From positions 4,808,001-4,872,000 of the forward strand of contig OX104112.1 of assembly GCA_944474755.1 (NCBI GenBank): a DNA stretch of 64,000 bases. The letters are read 5' to 3'. Positions 1 through 12,200 of this stretch are shown in pieces (position 1 is the stretch's first letter; each line of letters opens with the position of its first letter). The notes under the pieces are model-generated. The model had not been told where the DNA came from. It made no database searches and saw only the letters and a program-made list of their open reading frames with translations. The stretch comes from Limnoperna fortunei (taxonomy: Eukaryota > Mollusca > Bivalvia > Mytilida > Modiolidae). The position numbers were made by a program, and so were the translations under genes.

Positions 1-1195
1 GTCGTACCTAACTCGGACCTAAATATGTGGTACCCTTGTCCATAGAATGTATGCCGAAAACGAAGTTATATAATAGTAGGTAAATTTTCTTTATTAACCA
101 ACAGGTGTCCCACCTCAGCATTTTAACAACACCTTCTCTACTGTAATATTTGTTGGAGAGCTTCATTAGTTTCGTCCTAATTAGGGGACGTCGTACCTAA
201 CTCGGACCTAAATATGTGGTACCCTTGTCCATAGAATGTATGCCGAAAACGAAGTTATATAATAGTAGGTAAATTTTCTTTATTAACCAACAGGTGTCCC
301 ACCTCAGCATTTTAACAACGTCTTCTCTACTGTAATATTTGTTGGAGAGCTTCATTAGTTTCGTCCTAATTAGGGGACGTCGTACCTAACTCGGACCTAA
401 ATATGTGGTACCCTTGTCCATAGAATGTATGCCGAAAACGAAGTTATATAATAGTAGGTAAATTTTCTTTATTAACCAACAGGTGTCCCACCTCAGCATT
501 TTAACAACACCTTCTCTACTGTAATATTTGTTGGAGAGCTTCATTAGTTTCGTCCTAATTAGGGGACGTCGTACCTAACTCGGACCTAAATATGTGGTAC
601 CCTTGTCCATAGAATGTATGCCGAAAACGAAGTTATATAATAGTAGGTAAATTTTCTTTATTAACCAACAGGTGTCCCACCTCAGCATTTTAACAACACC
701 TTCTCTACTGTAATATTTGTTGGAGAGCTTCATTAGTTTCGTCCTAATTAGGGGACGTCGTACCTAACTCGGACCTAAATATGTGGTACCCTTGTCCATA
801 GAATGTATGCCGAAAACGAAGTTATATAATAGTAGGTAAATTTTCTTTATTAACCAACAGGTGTCCCACCTCAGCATTTTAACAACACCTTCTCTACTGT
901 AATATTTGTTGGAGAGCTTCATTAGTTTCGTCCTAATTAGGGGACGTCGTACCTAACTCGGACCTAAATATATAGTACCCTTGTCCATAGAAAGTATGCC
1001 GTAAAACGAAGTGATATAAGAGTAGATCGAGTTTTTTTTAATAACCAAGAGATGTCCCACCTCGGTATTTTAACAACATCTTCTCTAGTTTATTAGTTTT
1101 GTCCTAATTAAGGGACGTCGTACCTAACGTGGACCTAAATATCTGGTATCCATACGAGTATAAGAATAGATTTAGTTTAAACAATAGCCAACACA
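1..1195. repeat. Left array of ~189-bp satellite (truncated by window start)
   Basis: Five almost identical 189-bp units start at 1, 190, 379, 568 and 757, each opening with GTCGTACCTAACTCGGACC. A sixth, diverged unit starts at 946, and a fragment fades out by about 1195. Units 1-5 differ by only a few bases, so they were homogenised recently. The same unit occurs in reverse complement at ~29517-34965. The array continues past the left window edge, so its true length is unknown. Unit junctions contain the palindromes CCTAATTAGG and GACGTC. Confidence 0.97.
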
Positions 1196-1709
1196 TTTTA
1201 CTTCCGAAAGTGTTTTATCGTAGCAATAAATTAAAAGAAGATAAGATATGACGCGCTTTAGTATTCTGATATCGTCAGAAAAACATGTTTTTTATTCTGT
1301 TTATTGTAAACGTTACTTGTGGTCGTTCCACAATGTTTAATTTCACTATTGCTGATGACAAAAGGAACGCGTTAAAGCATAAAATATTCCTATTCATTCT
1401 GATCTCTAATTGTTTCCGCGAAATCCTTGAATACTTATTTATTTGTTGCTACCCAAAGTGGTCAACATCATAAAAAAACGTTGCAAATTAGTATGTCTTA
1501 ATAGATACCATTTGCAATACTTAACATGTTTACCCAACTTATATTTCAATGTTTATCAAATTTCTTTTATTACAATATTATGTTCACGCTTTTTCATTTC
1601 TTAAGTTTTATAATTTATTACTGTTTTTGTAATTCAATAATTATCATTCTGTTCCGATTGTGCAGGTAATACTTAAGAATTTTTCTTCAGAATCTAAAAA
1701 TAATTATAA

Positions 1710-1744
<35 letters not shown>

Positions 1745-4149
1745 ACTTTATGTTTATACGGGAGGGTTCGGGGTGTGTGTGAGTGGGTGGGGGTGGGGTT
1801 ACATCGGGAAAGCCACCGTCAAATCGACGCTTGCAACTCTTGTTGATGTAATTCCCAAAAACCTGATTTTACTCGATTTTAGAGTGAAGACATTCTCATT
1901 GAAACTGTTTGACATATTTGTTAGAATAATAATATCTTATGTTTGTATTTTCAGATTTTCTGGCTTTTTTCAATCGAGTGAAATATTTTTTTCTCTCAAA
2001 ACTGTTACCACCTCGACAGAATTCAGCGTAGACATGGTACAGAAGTCAACATACAGTTCATGTCAAACTAAGGGCCGTAGGCACGATTTAAGATTGGGAA
2101 TGCACTTCCGTAGGGCAAGGGGTTTTGGGGACCGTTTAAGGTCCCCAGCAGGTGGAGGCGAAGGCCCCGGAAGCTTCATACTTGTCGTATTTAAACTTTT
2201 TATAACATTAAGTCATGAATTCTTATCCCTGTTTTTCTTTAGTAAGGTTTTGTTGGGTTTTATTTTTGCAAAATTGGACAAGTTGACCTCCTTGACGGCC
2301 TTGACATTACAATATTAATGTTTTTCACAAGATTAGAAGACGGTGATTAGAAGTTAGAAATCTCCTTTCAAGTTAAGAACCTTTCAATGTAGAAACAATG
2401 TAGCTTATCAGTTTATTTCGATTTCTAATTACTCGTTGGTGAAAGGTCGCTGTAACTTGTCAATTAGACTATAACCACCACATTAAATCTTCACATAAAT
2501 ATCACACATTTTAATGCCGGTTGTTCATATTCAACTTAAGTCTTTGAAAGTACCAAATGTAAACACTTGTTTCTGAGGTTACTGAGTATTTTAATTTCTA
2601 ATTAATTTTCTGTAAAAACTCCGGTAATTAACCTGATTAAAAGTAAGGATGTAATGTTATTTATTATGCTTATGTCTCACATTTTTAGAAATTACAATAA
2701 ATGGTATAAACACATATACATTCATTAATTAAATATTACATATTTAATTTCACACTGCAAATATATAATTTCATTAATATGACAAATTATGATAAGATAG
2801 TTTTTTATGTTTAGTATAATTAAATGTTGTTTTCACTGCTGGAATTAGGCATGATATTTTATTTGTATCCTGTATTCTTAATAATTACGTTACGTATTTT
2901 AAATAACATATAACCCTGAATCCTTAACATAAATGTGCTTATTCATTTTCATATTGTTAATTATTTAAAATGCGACTAAAATTGCTGTAGAAGATTTATA
3001 AAAATGTTATATTTTTTTACCATACCGACAGTCTCTCATAAATCTATTTAGAGTGTCCCTATTGTATTTAATGGTGTTTTTAAACTGTAATTATTTTATT
3101 GTTATACATTTGGATGTGATACTTTAATAAAATATTTGCTTTTGTCTTATCTTGTTTGTATAGTATGCTACCGCATTGTATTGTAAGCTACTGCAAACCC
3201 TCCAGCGCACTTAGGGATAAAACACGAAAATAGGATGATGGATAAAAAAGAGTTACTGGTGACAAGAATTATGGCAAAAGATCATAAGATAAGAAACAAT
3301 ACAATATCACTTATACTAGCTTATACTTCGTACATCGGAAAATCAGTTAAATAGTGAAAGTGAAGATTTTACCATAATAATACTGCTAATTGAGATATGC
3401 ATGAAAGGGATTGTCTGTTAATCTTGTAAATCATGACACTTGTTTATGAAGACATAAACTCCGTAACAGTTAACTAAGTATTGCTAGTAATAGGGCAACA
3501 CCCCATGGGAATATTGGCACACATTAATAAAGTCTATGATCTATTTAATCCGACTAATACAATATTAAGCTCAGCACACGGTTAGAACAATTAAAAATAA
3601 GGGTTTGGACGAACTTTTCAGTTTAATTAAGGTAAGTAATTAATAGTAAATAATATAATAATATATTTATTTATTATAGTGTCACATATCAGATTATTAA
3701 TAAATATTACAAAATTGAATATATACATGTACAACTCGCACATTAAAACAATAAACTTATATAAGACACATTACATAAAATAGAGAAAAGTAAATCTGAT
3801 ACCCGGCCATTATGACCTACGAGACACTTGTTAACACATCTGTAACGTTAAAATGTAACATATTTGAAGTGGCTAAAAAAGGACGATGAAATAAATACAT
3901 TTAGAAAAAAAGCTACATACATAATAAGTTACTAGTAAAAAAAATTAATTTTAAAAATCCACAAGAACCAAAACTAAATGATCAGGAAGAACTATTTATC
4001 ATATTAAAATTACAATTGAATCGCAATAATGAAAAGAAATTCGAAGAATATAAATAATAAAAATAATAAAATTATAGGAAAAAAGGTTTACACAAAAACC
4101 ATAAAATTAAATAATAATAAAAAAAAAATATATTAAAAAAAAAATTATC
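1196..4149. other. AT-rich non-coding stretch
   Basis: I see no convincing gene. It holds a (TA)n microsatellite at about 1713-1741 and a GC-richer patch at about 2070-2190 that looks like a degraded repeat. The 181-codon open frame at 1773-2318 begins with GTG and has no recognisable domain. The part next to 4150 is probably the 3' untranslated region of the minus-strand LINE, but its boundary is not visible. Confidence 0.6.
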
Positions 4150-4188
4150 TGACTAATAAAGCACGGCGTCTCTTTAACATATTGAATA

Positions 4189-7100
4189 TTAAAATTCACA
4201 CTTTTGTAAAAGAAAGGTAAATTTCTTAATATATGACATAAAAGCAAATGTAGGTTCAATAATCACAGCTTGCTCGATCAAAGTTGATCTAAGGTCACTA
4301 TATACATCACAGTTTATCAAAAAATGGATTTCATCCTCTATTTCAGTACGACAGAACGGACAAGTTCTTTGATATAAGGGCGTAGGAGGATAATTATAAC
4401 GCCCCGTTTCAACGGCTAGCGGTAAAGTCCCACATCTAAGCTTTGCAATACAACTTCGGAGGTGGCGCGGTAAAGAGTTAATCACATAATGTTCAGGAAT
4501 AAGGTCCTTTTTAACACGTCTATAAAGTCTAAGTTTATTTCCATTTATGTTGTTACTGTCATTCCAAAGTTTGGTGAACCAAGATTGTTCGTCAAGCATA
4601 CGTAATTTAGATTTAACATTGTTCATTATGATCTCTTTGCTAAGTCCACTTGACAACACACGTTCGAGAGAATAGTCATTTAACATCTTGACAACCAAAG
4701 CGTCCCAAGATCGACGTTTCCGTTTAGACCAAACATTAATCTTGTATAGAAGACGAGTATCATCGATAGAAGTCAGCTTATAATAATATCGTATCACTTC
4801 AAGTCTCTGTTTATAAATGCAAGACATCCATCCTAGTTCACCGTGTGCTGCGATGTTACTAGTGTTTTTTGGTAGACCAAGAAATAGTTTTGCTGCTCTG
4901 TTTTGTACTTTGTTAATCAGTCTATGCTCGGATAGTCCCCATATAGACGCACCATATAGTAAAATAGGTTGCACAAGACTTTCATAGAGTTTAGTAAAGA
5001 CATGATAGTTCATACCACCACAACTGTAAAATTTCGTAGTCAGATATCCTAACGCACGACTAGCTGATTTTGACAGTTCTGTAATCGCTTTATCCCATGT
5101 TACATGTTCGTTGAACCATACGCCAAGATATTTATAGGAATCAACATAACTGACAGTTTTGTCGCCACATTTGAAACAAAATGGAGATCGTTCAGTAGAA
5201 ACGGGTCTAAAGTGTACAATCTTTGACTTATCACAGTTTATACTAAGGCGCCATTTATAACACCAATTATTAACACAATTAAGCATACATTGTAAGTCAT
5301 GTTCTGATGGCGCAAGTAAAACAATATCATCTGCATAAAGCAAAATGCTAACATTGACAGTATCAACATCAATACCCTTGTTCAATGCCTTTATATCTGT
5401 AGCCAGATCATTTATATAAATTGCAAAAAGTGTAGGTGAAATAAAACAACCTTGTTTAACCCCACTATAAACAGGAAACATAGATGTAAGTTTGTTATTG
5501 ACACGAATACTACAAGTAGTATTATTATACAATGACTTAACAGCATTCAATATTTTACCATCAATACCATATTTTATCAATTTATACCACAGACAATCCC
5601 TGTTAACATTATCGAACGCCTTTTTAAGGTCAATAAAACATGAAAAAGTAGACAAGCGAGATAACTTTCTGTCATTTACAATAGAATATAAGCTGTAAAC
5701 ATGATCTATACAACCTCTTTTTCTGCGAAAGCCACACTGTTCGTCAACAAGCAGATCAGAGTATTCTAACCATTCTCCGAAACGGTGATTAAGAATGTCA
5801 CAGTATACTTTACAGGGAACAGATAACAGTGTAATTCCACGGTAGGATAAAGGCACTCTGTGATCAGTATTGTTAGGTTTAACTATCGGATTAATAATGC
5901 CTTGTTTCCACTGGTCGGGTGAAACACCATTTTCGAAGCAGAATGTTATAATCCTGTGTAGCATGTTCACACATGTTTCATTTTTTAGAACTTCCGCGGG
6001 AATGTTGTCGATTCCGGCAGCTTTCTTAAATTTTAACCGGTTGATCGCATCTTCTACTTCCTTACGGTCAATAGGTTCGTTTAGGCATGTAATATTAGGT
6101 ATATGCTGATTGCCAAGTGTCACACAGTTGATGTTATGCATTTTGATATTTTCCAAGTGTAAATCGTCATACTGACCATCAACTGATGTTTCACTAAAGA
6201 GAGACCTATAGTCTGTTTCCCATTTTCGGAGTACCTCTGTTTCATTTGTAACTAAATTTCCTTCATTGTCCGTTACTTCCCATGGGATGTTATTGACTCT
6301 TTCATTCGAAATTCCAATTTTACCAATTTGTTTCCAAAAATCTTTGGTATTTGGTTTTTCTAATTCCTTAAACAAATCATCTTGTTGCTTCATCTGATAG
6401 TGTCTTTTCATTTTCCGCAACAACTTATCAAAATCATTTCGAGCTCTACAAAATTCATGTTTCAGGTTTCGCTTAATATTAGCATGTTGCTGACAATGTA
6501 ACCACATTTTTTCTTTTTCACGTGATAAGTCCCATTTTGCCTGGAGTTCATCATTCCAGTAAGGTTTTGATCGTAATTTGGAACGATAGGATTTTGGTTG
6601 AGACGAACACTTTTGCGTTAATCCTGCCAGGTCCATTTCTGTAGTCAGAAACTTAACAAAAGTATCATATGCATTATTTATGTGTCTATCAGCATTTAAA
6701 TCATTTTCGATTCTTTCAATAGTTTCTAGGATTCTAGCAGCACACGCGCTCTCCGATAAAAAGTTTGGAGTAAGCTTATTAACGTTATACCGCTTAGTTG
6801 TAGACCCGTTGTCATTGTTTGTAACCAAGTTTATATTAGGAATTACTAGTTTCCACTCTAACAGAGAATGATCAGGGCGGCTTTCTGGTACATGGATGTC
6901 GCAAGTTTCTATCAAATCAGTAACTAAGCGAACTTTAAAGTCATTTACTAACGGTAGGCTTTCGTGCGGAACCAGTACATAATCCACCACGGATTTGCCT
7001 TTCTTTGATACGCAGGTAAAGTCGTTGTGGCCTATTCGACCATTCAGAACACAAAAGTTACTGTCGACAAGAAAGTCCACGAATAAATCCCCATAGTGTT

Positions 7101-7653
7101 TTTCCGTTACATCTAAAACCTCTCGCAGAGGAATATTGTCAACACCTTCAATATAATCGGTATTATGTCCGATGCGGGAATTAAAGTCGCCAGAAATACA
7201 GACTAAACCTTCATTCTGATATTCGTTTACTTGGTACAGTAAATCATGAAAGACGGACTCGGGGTCACATGTTCTTGTTGATCCTTCCGGGGGGAGATAA
7301 CAAACACATAAACAATAGCATAAATCTGATTCCTTTGATTTAAGTTTAATCCATAAAATATCCTGCTTAGAATTATCTAATAGACTAATGTCAAAGAATT
7401 CATACAATGCATCCTTAATAAGGAAGCATACACCTCCAGAACCGTGCCGTGCGTTTTGGTGAAGAACTAAACGATTGTTACCAATAAATCGGTATCCAGG
7501 AACTGATATAGAATTTGGACCACGCAGAAATGTTTCACAAAGAGCAACAATATCGTAATTTCCGTATAGGAGAATAGCTTTTCTGAACAGGGAATTTTCG
7601 TTCTCAAACGTAGACCACCCATTCACATTCCAACAGCTTAGATGTAAAAAGTC
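4189..7653 (-). CDS. LINE ORF2: AP endonuclease + reverse transcriptase
   Basis: About 1150 codons without a stop. The endonuclease begins at the very start with WNVNGW and keeps LCET, SGDFNSRIG and RPDHSLLEW, the expected metal-binding and catalytic positions. The reverse transcriptase has motif A FIDLKKAFDNV, motif B GVKQGCFISPTLFAIYINDL and the catalytic YADD in SILLYADDIVLL. A C-terminal zinc-knuckle-like segment reads CPFCRTEIEDEIHFLINC. The protein would cut target DNA and copy the element RNA by target-primed reverse transcription. The frame has no ATG near its start (the codon at 7626 is GTG). It overlaps the end of ORF1 by about 16 nt in the -1 frame, so translation probably depends on ORF1 by reinitiation or frameshifting. 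It looks intact and may be recent. Confidence 0.93.
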   Translation of the reverse strand, partial: DFLHLSCWNVNGWSTFENENSLFRKAILLYGNYDIVALCETFLRGPNSISVPGYRFIGNNRLVLHQNARHGSGGVCFLIKDALYEFFDISLLDNSKQDILWIKLKSKESDLCYCLCVCYLPPEGSTRTCDPESVFHDLLYQVNEYQNEGLVCISGDFNSRIGHNTDYIEGVDNIPLREVLDVTEKHYGDLFVDFLVDSNFCVLNGRIGHNDFTCVSKKGKSVVDYVLVPHESLPLVNDFKVRLVTDLIETCDIHVPESRPDHSLLEWKLVIPNINLVTNNDNGSTTKRYNVNKLTPNFLSESACAARILETIERIENDLNADRHINNAYDTFVKFLTTEMDLAGLTQKCSSQPKSYRSKLRSKPYWNDELQAKWDLSREKEKMWLHCQQHANIKRNLKHEFCRARNDFDKLLRKMKRHYQMKQQDDLFKELEKPNTKDFWKQIGKIGISNERVNNIPWEVTDNEGNLVTNETEVLRKWETDYRSLFSETSVDGQYDDLHLENIKMHNINCVTLGNQHIPNITCLNEPIDRKEVEDAINRLKFKKAAGIDNIPAEVLKNETCVNMLHRIITFCFENGVSPDQWKQGIINPIVKPNNTDHRVPLSYRGITLLSVPCKVYCDILNHRFGEWLEYSDLLVDEQCGFRRKRGCIDHVYSLYSIVNDRKLSRLSTFSCFIDLKKAFDNVNRDCLWYKLIKYGIDGKILNAVKSLYNNTTCSIRVNNKLTSMFPVYSGVKQGCFISPTLFAIYINDLATDIKALNKGIDVDTVNVSILLYADDIVLLAPSEHDLQCMLNCVNNWCYKWRLSINCDKSKIVHFRPVSTERSPFCFKCGDKTVSYVDSYKYLGVWFNEHVTWDKAITELSKSASRALGYLTTKFYSCGGMNYHVFTKLYESLVQPILLYGASIWGLSEHRLINKVQNRAAKLFLGLPKNTSNIAAHGELGWMSCIYKQRLEVIRYYYKLTSIDDTRLLYKINVWSKRKRRSWDALVVKMLNDYSLERVLSSGLSKEIIMNNVKSKLRMLDEQSWFTKLWNDSNNINGNKLRLYRRVKKDLIPEHYVINSLPRHLRSCIAKLRCGTLPLAVETGRYNYPPTPLYQRTCPFCRTEIEDEIHFLINCDVYSDLRSTLIEQAVIIEPTFAFMSYIKKFTFLLQKCEF

Positions 7654-8600
7654 CTATTTTTTGTATAATCGTGGGTCTTGACAGAAAGGATTTTATTACC
7701 AACAACTTTGTATTTATTTGATTTTCCTATTTCTTTTAAAATGGTACGTAAATTGTTCTGTTGGGATCGAACGTCCCATGGAATGTCGTTTTCAATGTAG
7801 ATTTCACTATATTGTTTATTACCTTTCAACTTAGATTTAGCTTTCATTATGGCGATTTTATCTTCAGTGGATTGTAATTTTGCGATGATAAGTCCCGGTT
7901 TTGCGTTTCGTGACTCTTTTCGGTCAGCTTTCAAGATTTTGACATTCGCTAGTTTTAAACCATCTCTAACCAGCGCGTTAACCTTATTCAAAGTACATTG
8001 TGTATTGTTCGCTTCATTTTTACCGCTACTAATCCCTTTGATCACAATGTTTAATCTTTTATCGTCAGTAACGGATTATTTCGTTACGGTTGCGTATGAC
8101 TTCTCAACACTTGTCACTTTTGCCTCAAGCGAATTCACCTTGGCTTGAAATTTTGATAAGGTATCGTTAATTTCTTGTTTCACTTGACCGACCTCATGTT
8201 TTACCTTTTTCTCAATGAGAACTGCTAAGTCTTTAGACATATTTTGTTCCAAAGTATTAATGCGCTCTGTTAATGAAATACACATGTTGTTCATACTTTT
8301 TGTAAGGTTAGCGACCATACTCTTGAGTTCGCTAAATTCAGATTTATGTTCATGCTTATTTTCTACTGCACTTATATCATTAGGTTTCACTTTCTTTGCA
8401 CATTCATCGTGTTTATCTATATCATCTAGAGTTCTCTTTTGACCAACAGAAGCATTAGTTCTAGAGTTTTTACTCACCGGTTGGATGTGCACCTCAGCTT
8501 CAACAATTTTCTGTACTTTTGGTGACATAACAGACTCTACATAGGATTCTGCAGATTTTGCACTAAGGGGATCAAAATCCATCAAGTTAAGAGCTTCCAT
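7638..8600 (-). pseudogene. LINE ORF1 protein, interrupted by one in-frame TAA
   Basis: From the ATG at 8600 the frame runs to 8079, meets a TAA at 8076-8078, and continues in the same frame to a stop at 7638-7640. The first half carries a heptad-rich coiled coil (LTERINTLEQNMSKDL and the following ~60 residues), typical of trimerising ORF1 proteins. The second half opens with RLNIVIKGISS and resembles the RRM-like nucleic-acid-binding part of LINE ORF1 proteins (inference). The two halves read as one protein of about 320 residues, so the TAA is most likely a nonsense mutation; a sequencing error or readthrough is also possible. A frame extension to 8645 begins with GTG and is probably 5' untranslated. 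Confidence 0.8.
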
Positions 8601-8700
8601 TATCAGATATAAGTTATTAAATCCCAATATATAAGAATAATCCACAAAAAGTTCAATGAACAGTTATATTTTAACCGATTTTAACCGATGAAGATCCAGC

Positions 8701-9198
8701 ATATGCACACATATGCTAAATATATATTATATTTTGATCACTCAGAAAAAATAGTTGTATAGCTACCATTTCTTGTGCAAACTCAACCGGCTATTTCAAT
8801 CTCGCTTAATCAAAAGAAAGTTTATATATACATAGCCACCGGCTTATTTTAGCGAGAATACGGTGTACTCGTGTCGAAAATATTTCAGAAGGTACTTTAT
8901 ATTTAACTAGTAGTAATAATTAAGGGTCAATTTATTCATCTTTCGAAATTTGTATTTTATAGGTATCGAAATGTACGTTTACTTGACTGAGTATATATTA
9001 AATTTAACATTATGGAATAATTTTTCATATAACAAGAAGTGAAGTGCCTTTGTAATCTAATAATATATTCAATTTTGATAGAAGACTCATAAAATATTTC
9101 TTTATTAAGGGATATGGTATCTTACCTGAAACTACAAAGATGCCTATCGTGTACTTTACTACATATATGGAAATGCACTTGTACCTATGAAACGTATT
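8701..9198. other. AT-rich spacer
   Basis: It lies between the LINE 5' end and a SINE. I see no gene or clear repeat. The LINE 5' untranslated region may extend into the first part. Confidence 0.5.
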
Positions 9199-9457
9199 AG
9201 CCTAGGTGGCCGAGTGGTTAAGGTTGTCAGTCTACCATTGATCACGTCATCCGTCAACACTGAGATTGCGGGTTCGAGTTTCACTGCGGAGGGTGTACTC
9301 GACCCCAATCTAAATTGACAATGATTGCCAGTTTTCCGACCGGAGGTAGGGGTTTTCTCCAGCTTCCACCCCTACTAAAACTGGACGCAACGATATACCT
9401 GAAAATTGATGAGAGTGGAGTTAAACACCATTCAAACAAACAAAGAAACATATGGAA
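9199..9457 (+). mobile_element. tRNA-derived SINE, V-type (RUDI-like), full length
   Basis: The head resembles a Leu/Ser-type tRNA, with A box TGGCCGAGTGG and B box GGTTCGAGT. A conserved central domain follows (AAAACTGGACGCAACGATAT), then a tail ending GTTAAACACCATTCAAACAA. The same body recurs at 9487, 21785, 48915 (minus strand) and 53612. Pol III would transcribe it from the A and B boxes, and a partner LINE would mobilise it. The name is by resemblance to the molluscan RUDI family, from memory. Confidence 0.85.
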
Positions 9458-9486
9458 CGTACAGGTAAACGATTTTATCATTTCCT

Positions 9487-9602
9487 AACGAAGGTCGGAT
9501 GTTTTTTCCTGGTACTCTGGCTTCTTTCCCAATAAAAACTGGACGCCATGATATTGCTGAAATTTGCGTTAACCAACATTCAAACAAACTAACTAACAAT
9601 TT
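9487..9602 (+). mobile_element. SINE fragment: 3' half of the same V-type SINE
   Basis: It starts inside the central region and contains AAAAACTGGACGCCATGATA and the tail CCAACATTCAAACAAACTAA. There is no tRNA head. It lies about 30 bp after the full-length copy in the same orientation, so it may be a 5'-truncated insertion or the remnant of a head-to-tail pair. Confidence 0.8.
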
Positions 9603-11823
9603 TATCATGCGTTTCTCTTGCGTAAAATCTGTGTACATCTTTCGTACATCGGTACCAATCGTGCCTCCGTTTATTTAATAGTTCATTGTATGTTTTTCCG
9701 TTTGTGTTGGTGCATGGGGTATTTGATTGTACATCGTGTCGTTCTACGTTTTGTAAGCTGCAAAATTAAATAACAACTTACTGCTGTACGGAAAATAACT
9801 CTACAGTAATATTTTTCAAGTGAGAAAATGGTGTAAATAGTACCTAACTTTGATAGAAAATTATATTAAACAAGGATCCGACATTGTTTTTACATAATAT
9901 AACCTTTACTTTAGTCCTCATTCAAAACAGTAACAACATTAATAGAACGCAAGCTATCTCATGAGCTCATTAACGCAGCTTTTTTAACTTGTCCTAGGGT
10001 TATTGTTCAGATATGTGTCGTTCATATATATGCGCTTAAATGAAATTGATAATAAAATAGTAAACTGAATAGGAGATAAAATACAACTAATTGACATATA
10101 CTAGTACATCAATATATTTTGAATGTACATTCTTTAACAGACTGTACAGATACAAAACAGCTATATTTGAGTACAGTAGCACTACGAGACACTCATATTT
10201 CTCTGTGAAACATTTTATACCAATTTACTGTATGTAATACTGGGAAAATATTACGTGTACTTGCAGGAACGGGGGTAGTGTACATACATGTAACATTTGC
10301 GACCAGTATATTAAGTTCCTGAACAAAACGAAGGCATTCTTTTCTGTGTTATTTGTTAGTAAAAAAGATGTTTTCTTTTTAACCATTGAGCCTGACCATT
10401 TTCATCCAAATTGATATAAAATTATAACATTTATCCAGAATATTTACTCGCATGTCTTGAATGATTAAATATAAAGAAAGATGTTTTTCTTACGGAACTT
10501 TAGTATATGTACGTTGCTCATGCAGATAAAGTCTATAGTAATACACTCGTAAAAATAGGATGCTGCCCGTACGACATTACTACGTCTTATCGAAAGATAT
10601 TAAGTTATTATAACACTGTCTGTGTGGGAGGTCGGGGTCGCCTTTCTCTGGGGTCTCCTCCATTAAAAACAAAAAAAAACTTGATCACACCGTAGAACTG
10701 ACCCGTAACATTGTTGTTGAAGCCCGTCGGATACGTCCTGACCTTGTGTTATATTTGAAAGTGAAGGTTGCATAAATGAACAATATTGCACCAGGAGACC
10801 AGGTTATATGCGGCAGTGCTGAACAAAGTCCCCTGGTACCCTTGTCCTAACATATAATTACGGTATTTAGTATTCTGTTCTGGTTTACGACTTGTTGGGG
10901 AATACGATTTTTGTGACGTCAGGGTTTCACCAGAATACTCGTAGAAACTTTGAAGTCAGAAATCGACTAAAAGAGTTTTCTTTAGTCTAAAATGTATTTT
11001 ATTGTTGCAGGAAAAATGCGTACATTGTCAGAAAACATGTTTCATTTTTTTCTTTTCTTTTGAATCATAGAACTTTACTGTTATTTTTTCAGTGGTGGTT
11101 GGGTAGGGCTCCGAGATGTTGATCCGAGTTCTTCTCGAATTTTTACGTTATATTAAAACCAGTTGACAGGATGATCTAAGGACGTCTTAGGAATTACTTA
11201 AAATGTTTTTAGAAATATTTCTTAGGATAGTCCTATCAATGATTTTCTAAGGACCACCCTAAAACGATCTTAATATTAAAAAAAAAATTAAATTGATTAT
11301 TGGCGAAGAAAGAATTTAAAATTTAAATGGTTTTCATCATTTTTAAGGGTTTTATAATTATGACGGAGTAAAAGTATTATTTATTTCTTTTATTTCAAAT
11401 GAAAAAATGTCTTTACTAGAAAAATGTTAGGCTCTTGCAACCCCACATACAAGTTTCATTTTAACAACTATAATATTTTAAGTTAAAAAATCCTAATTCT
11501 GTTGAAGTGGAACAGTACGGTTTTTTGTAAAGTAGGTTGTAAGCATGTAACATTTTTTTTCCAATAAGTTAATTTCATTCATACCCTTTAATAAACAATG
11601 TTTGGGGTTTTGCGTCTATATATAAACACTGAAGTAGTAACGCACATGACAAGCAGAACCAATTTAATAAAAATAATTTAATAAATAAATAAATAAACCA
11701 GTTGTCGAAAACACCTTACCAGACTATACCGTTTTGGTAGTGAATATAGATATCTTTTAAACGTTTTTAAAGGTGTTATCTATGGAAGCCTGTACGTGCC
11801 ACGGAAAAAAATAATTAATAAAT
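9603..11823. other. Non-coding stretch with faint repeat remnants
   Basis: No coding region is supported. At 10615-10690 a short GC-rich segment resembles part of a SINE body. Around 11165-11280 a degenerate AGGACGTCTTAGGA-type motif recurs. A short tract near 10845 (GGTACCCTTGTCC) matches the 189-bp satellite and may be a stray fragment. Otherwise it is AT-rich intergenic or 5' flanking DNA of the transposase gene. Confidence 0.5.
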
Positions 11824-12200
11824 TGTCCGCACGAGTTACATACTTGAGCGCACGAGTTTCAAACTTGAGCGCATTAGTTTCAAATCTTGTGCGCACGAGT
11901 TACTAACTTGCGCGCACGAATTTCAAATATTGTGCGCACGAGTTTCCATCTTGTGCGCACGAGTTTCTAACTTGTGCACACGAGTTTCTAACTTGTGCGC
12001 ACGAGTTACTAACTTGAGCGCACGAGTTACTAACTTGAGCGCACGAGTTTCTAACTTGTGCGCACGAGCTACTAACTTGAGCGCACAAGTTTCAAATCTT
12101 GAGCGCACGAGTTTCAAATCTTGTGCACACGAGTTTCAAATCTTGAGCGCACGAGTTTTAAATCTTGTGCACACGAGTTACTAACCTGTGCGCACGATAG
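11824..12200. repeat. ~22-bp minisatellite, core GCGCACGAGTTTCTAACTTG
   Basis: About 17 copies of a 21-23 bp unit alternate between forms ending CTAACTTG and CAAATCTTG. Open frames occur on both strands only because few stops fit in the unit. It ends about 560 bp upstream of the transposase gene ATG. Confidence 0.93.

Larger units (their letters stand above)
4150..8700 (-). mobile_element. Non-LTR retrotransposon (APE-type LINE), near full-length
   Basis: Two overlapping reading frames on the minus strand give the usual LINE layout: ORF1 (8600 to 7638) with a coiled coil and an RNA-binding-like part, then ORF2 (about 7653 to 4189) with AP endonuclease and reverse transcriptase. No RNase H domain is apparent. 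The clade is unresolved; CR1, RTE-X and Tx1-like groups are all possible. Ends are approximate because no clear poly(A), 3' tail repeat or target-site duplication was found. It lies in the 5' flank of the USP/ULP1 transposase gene, in the opposite orientation, and is probably a nested insertion. Confidence 0.9.

Noticed and set aside
1773..2318. 181-codon open frame on the plus strand
   Set aside because: It begins with GTG, has no domain, and includes what looks like degraded repeat sequence.
9199..9290. Functional tRNA gene
   Set aside because: The A and B boxes belong to a SINE head: the body and tail follow directly, and the arms do not form a clean cloverleaf.
11903..12184. Cys-rich small proteins in the 22-bp minisatellite
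   Set aside because: Frames are open on both strands through repetition; there is no start context or domain.
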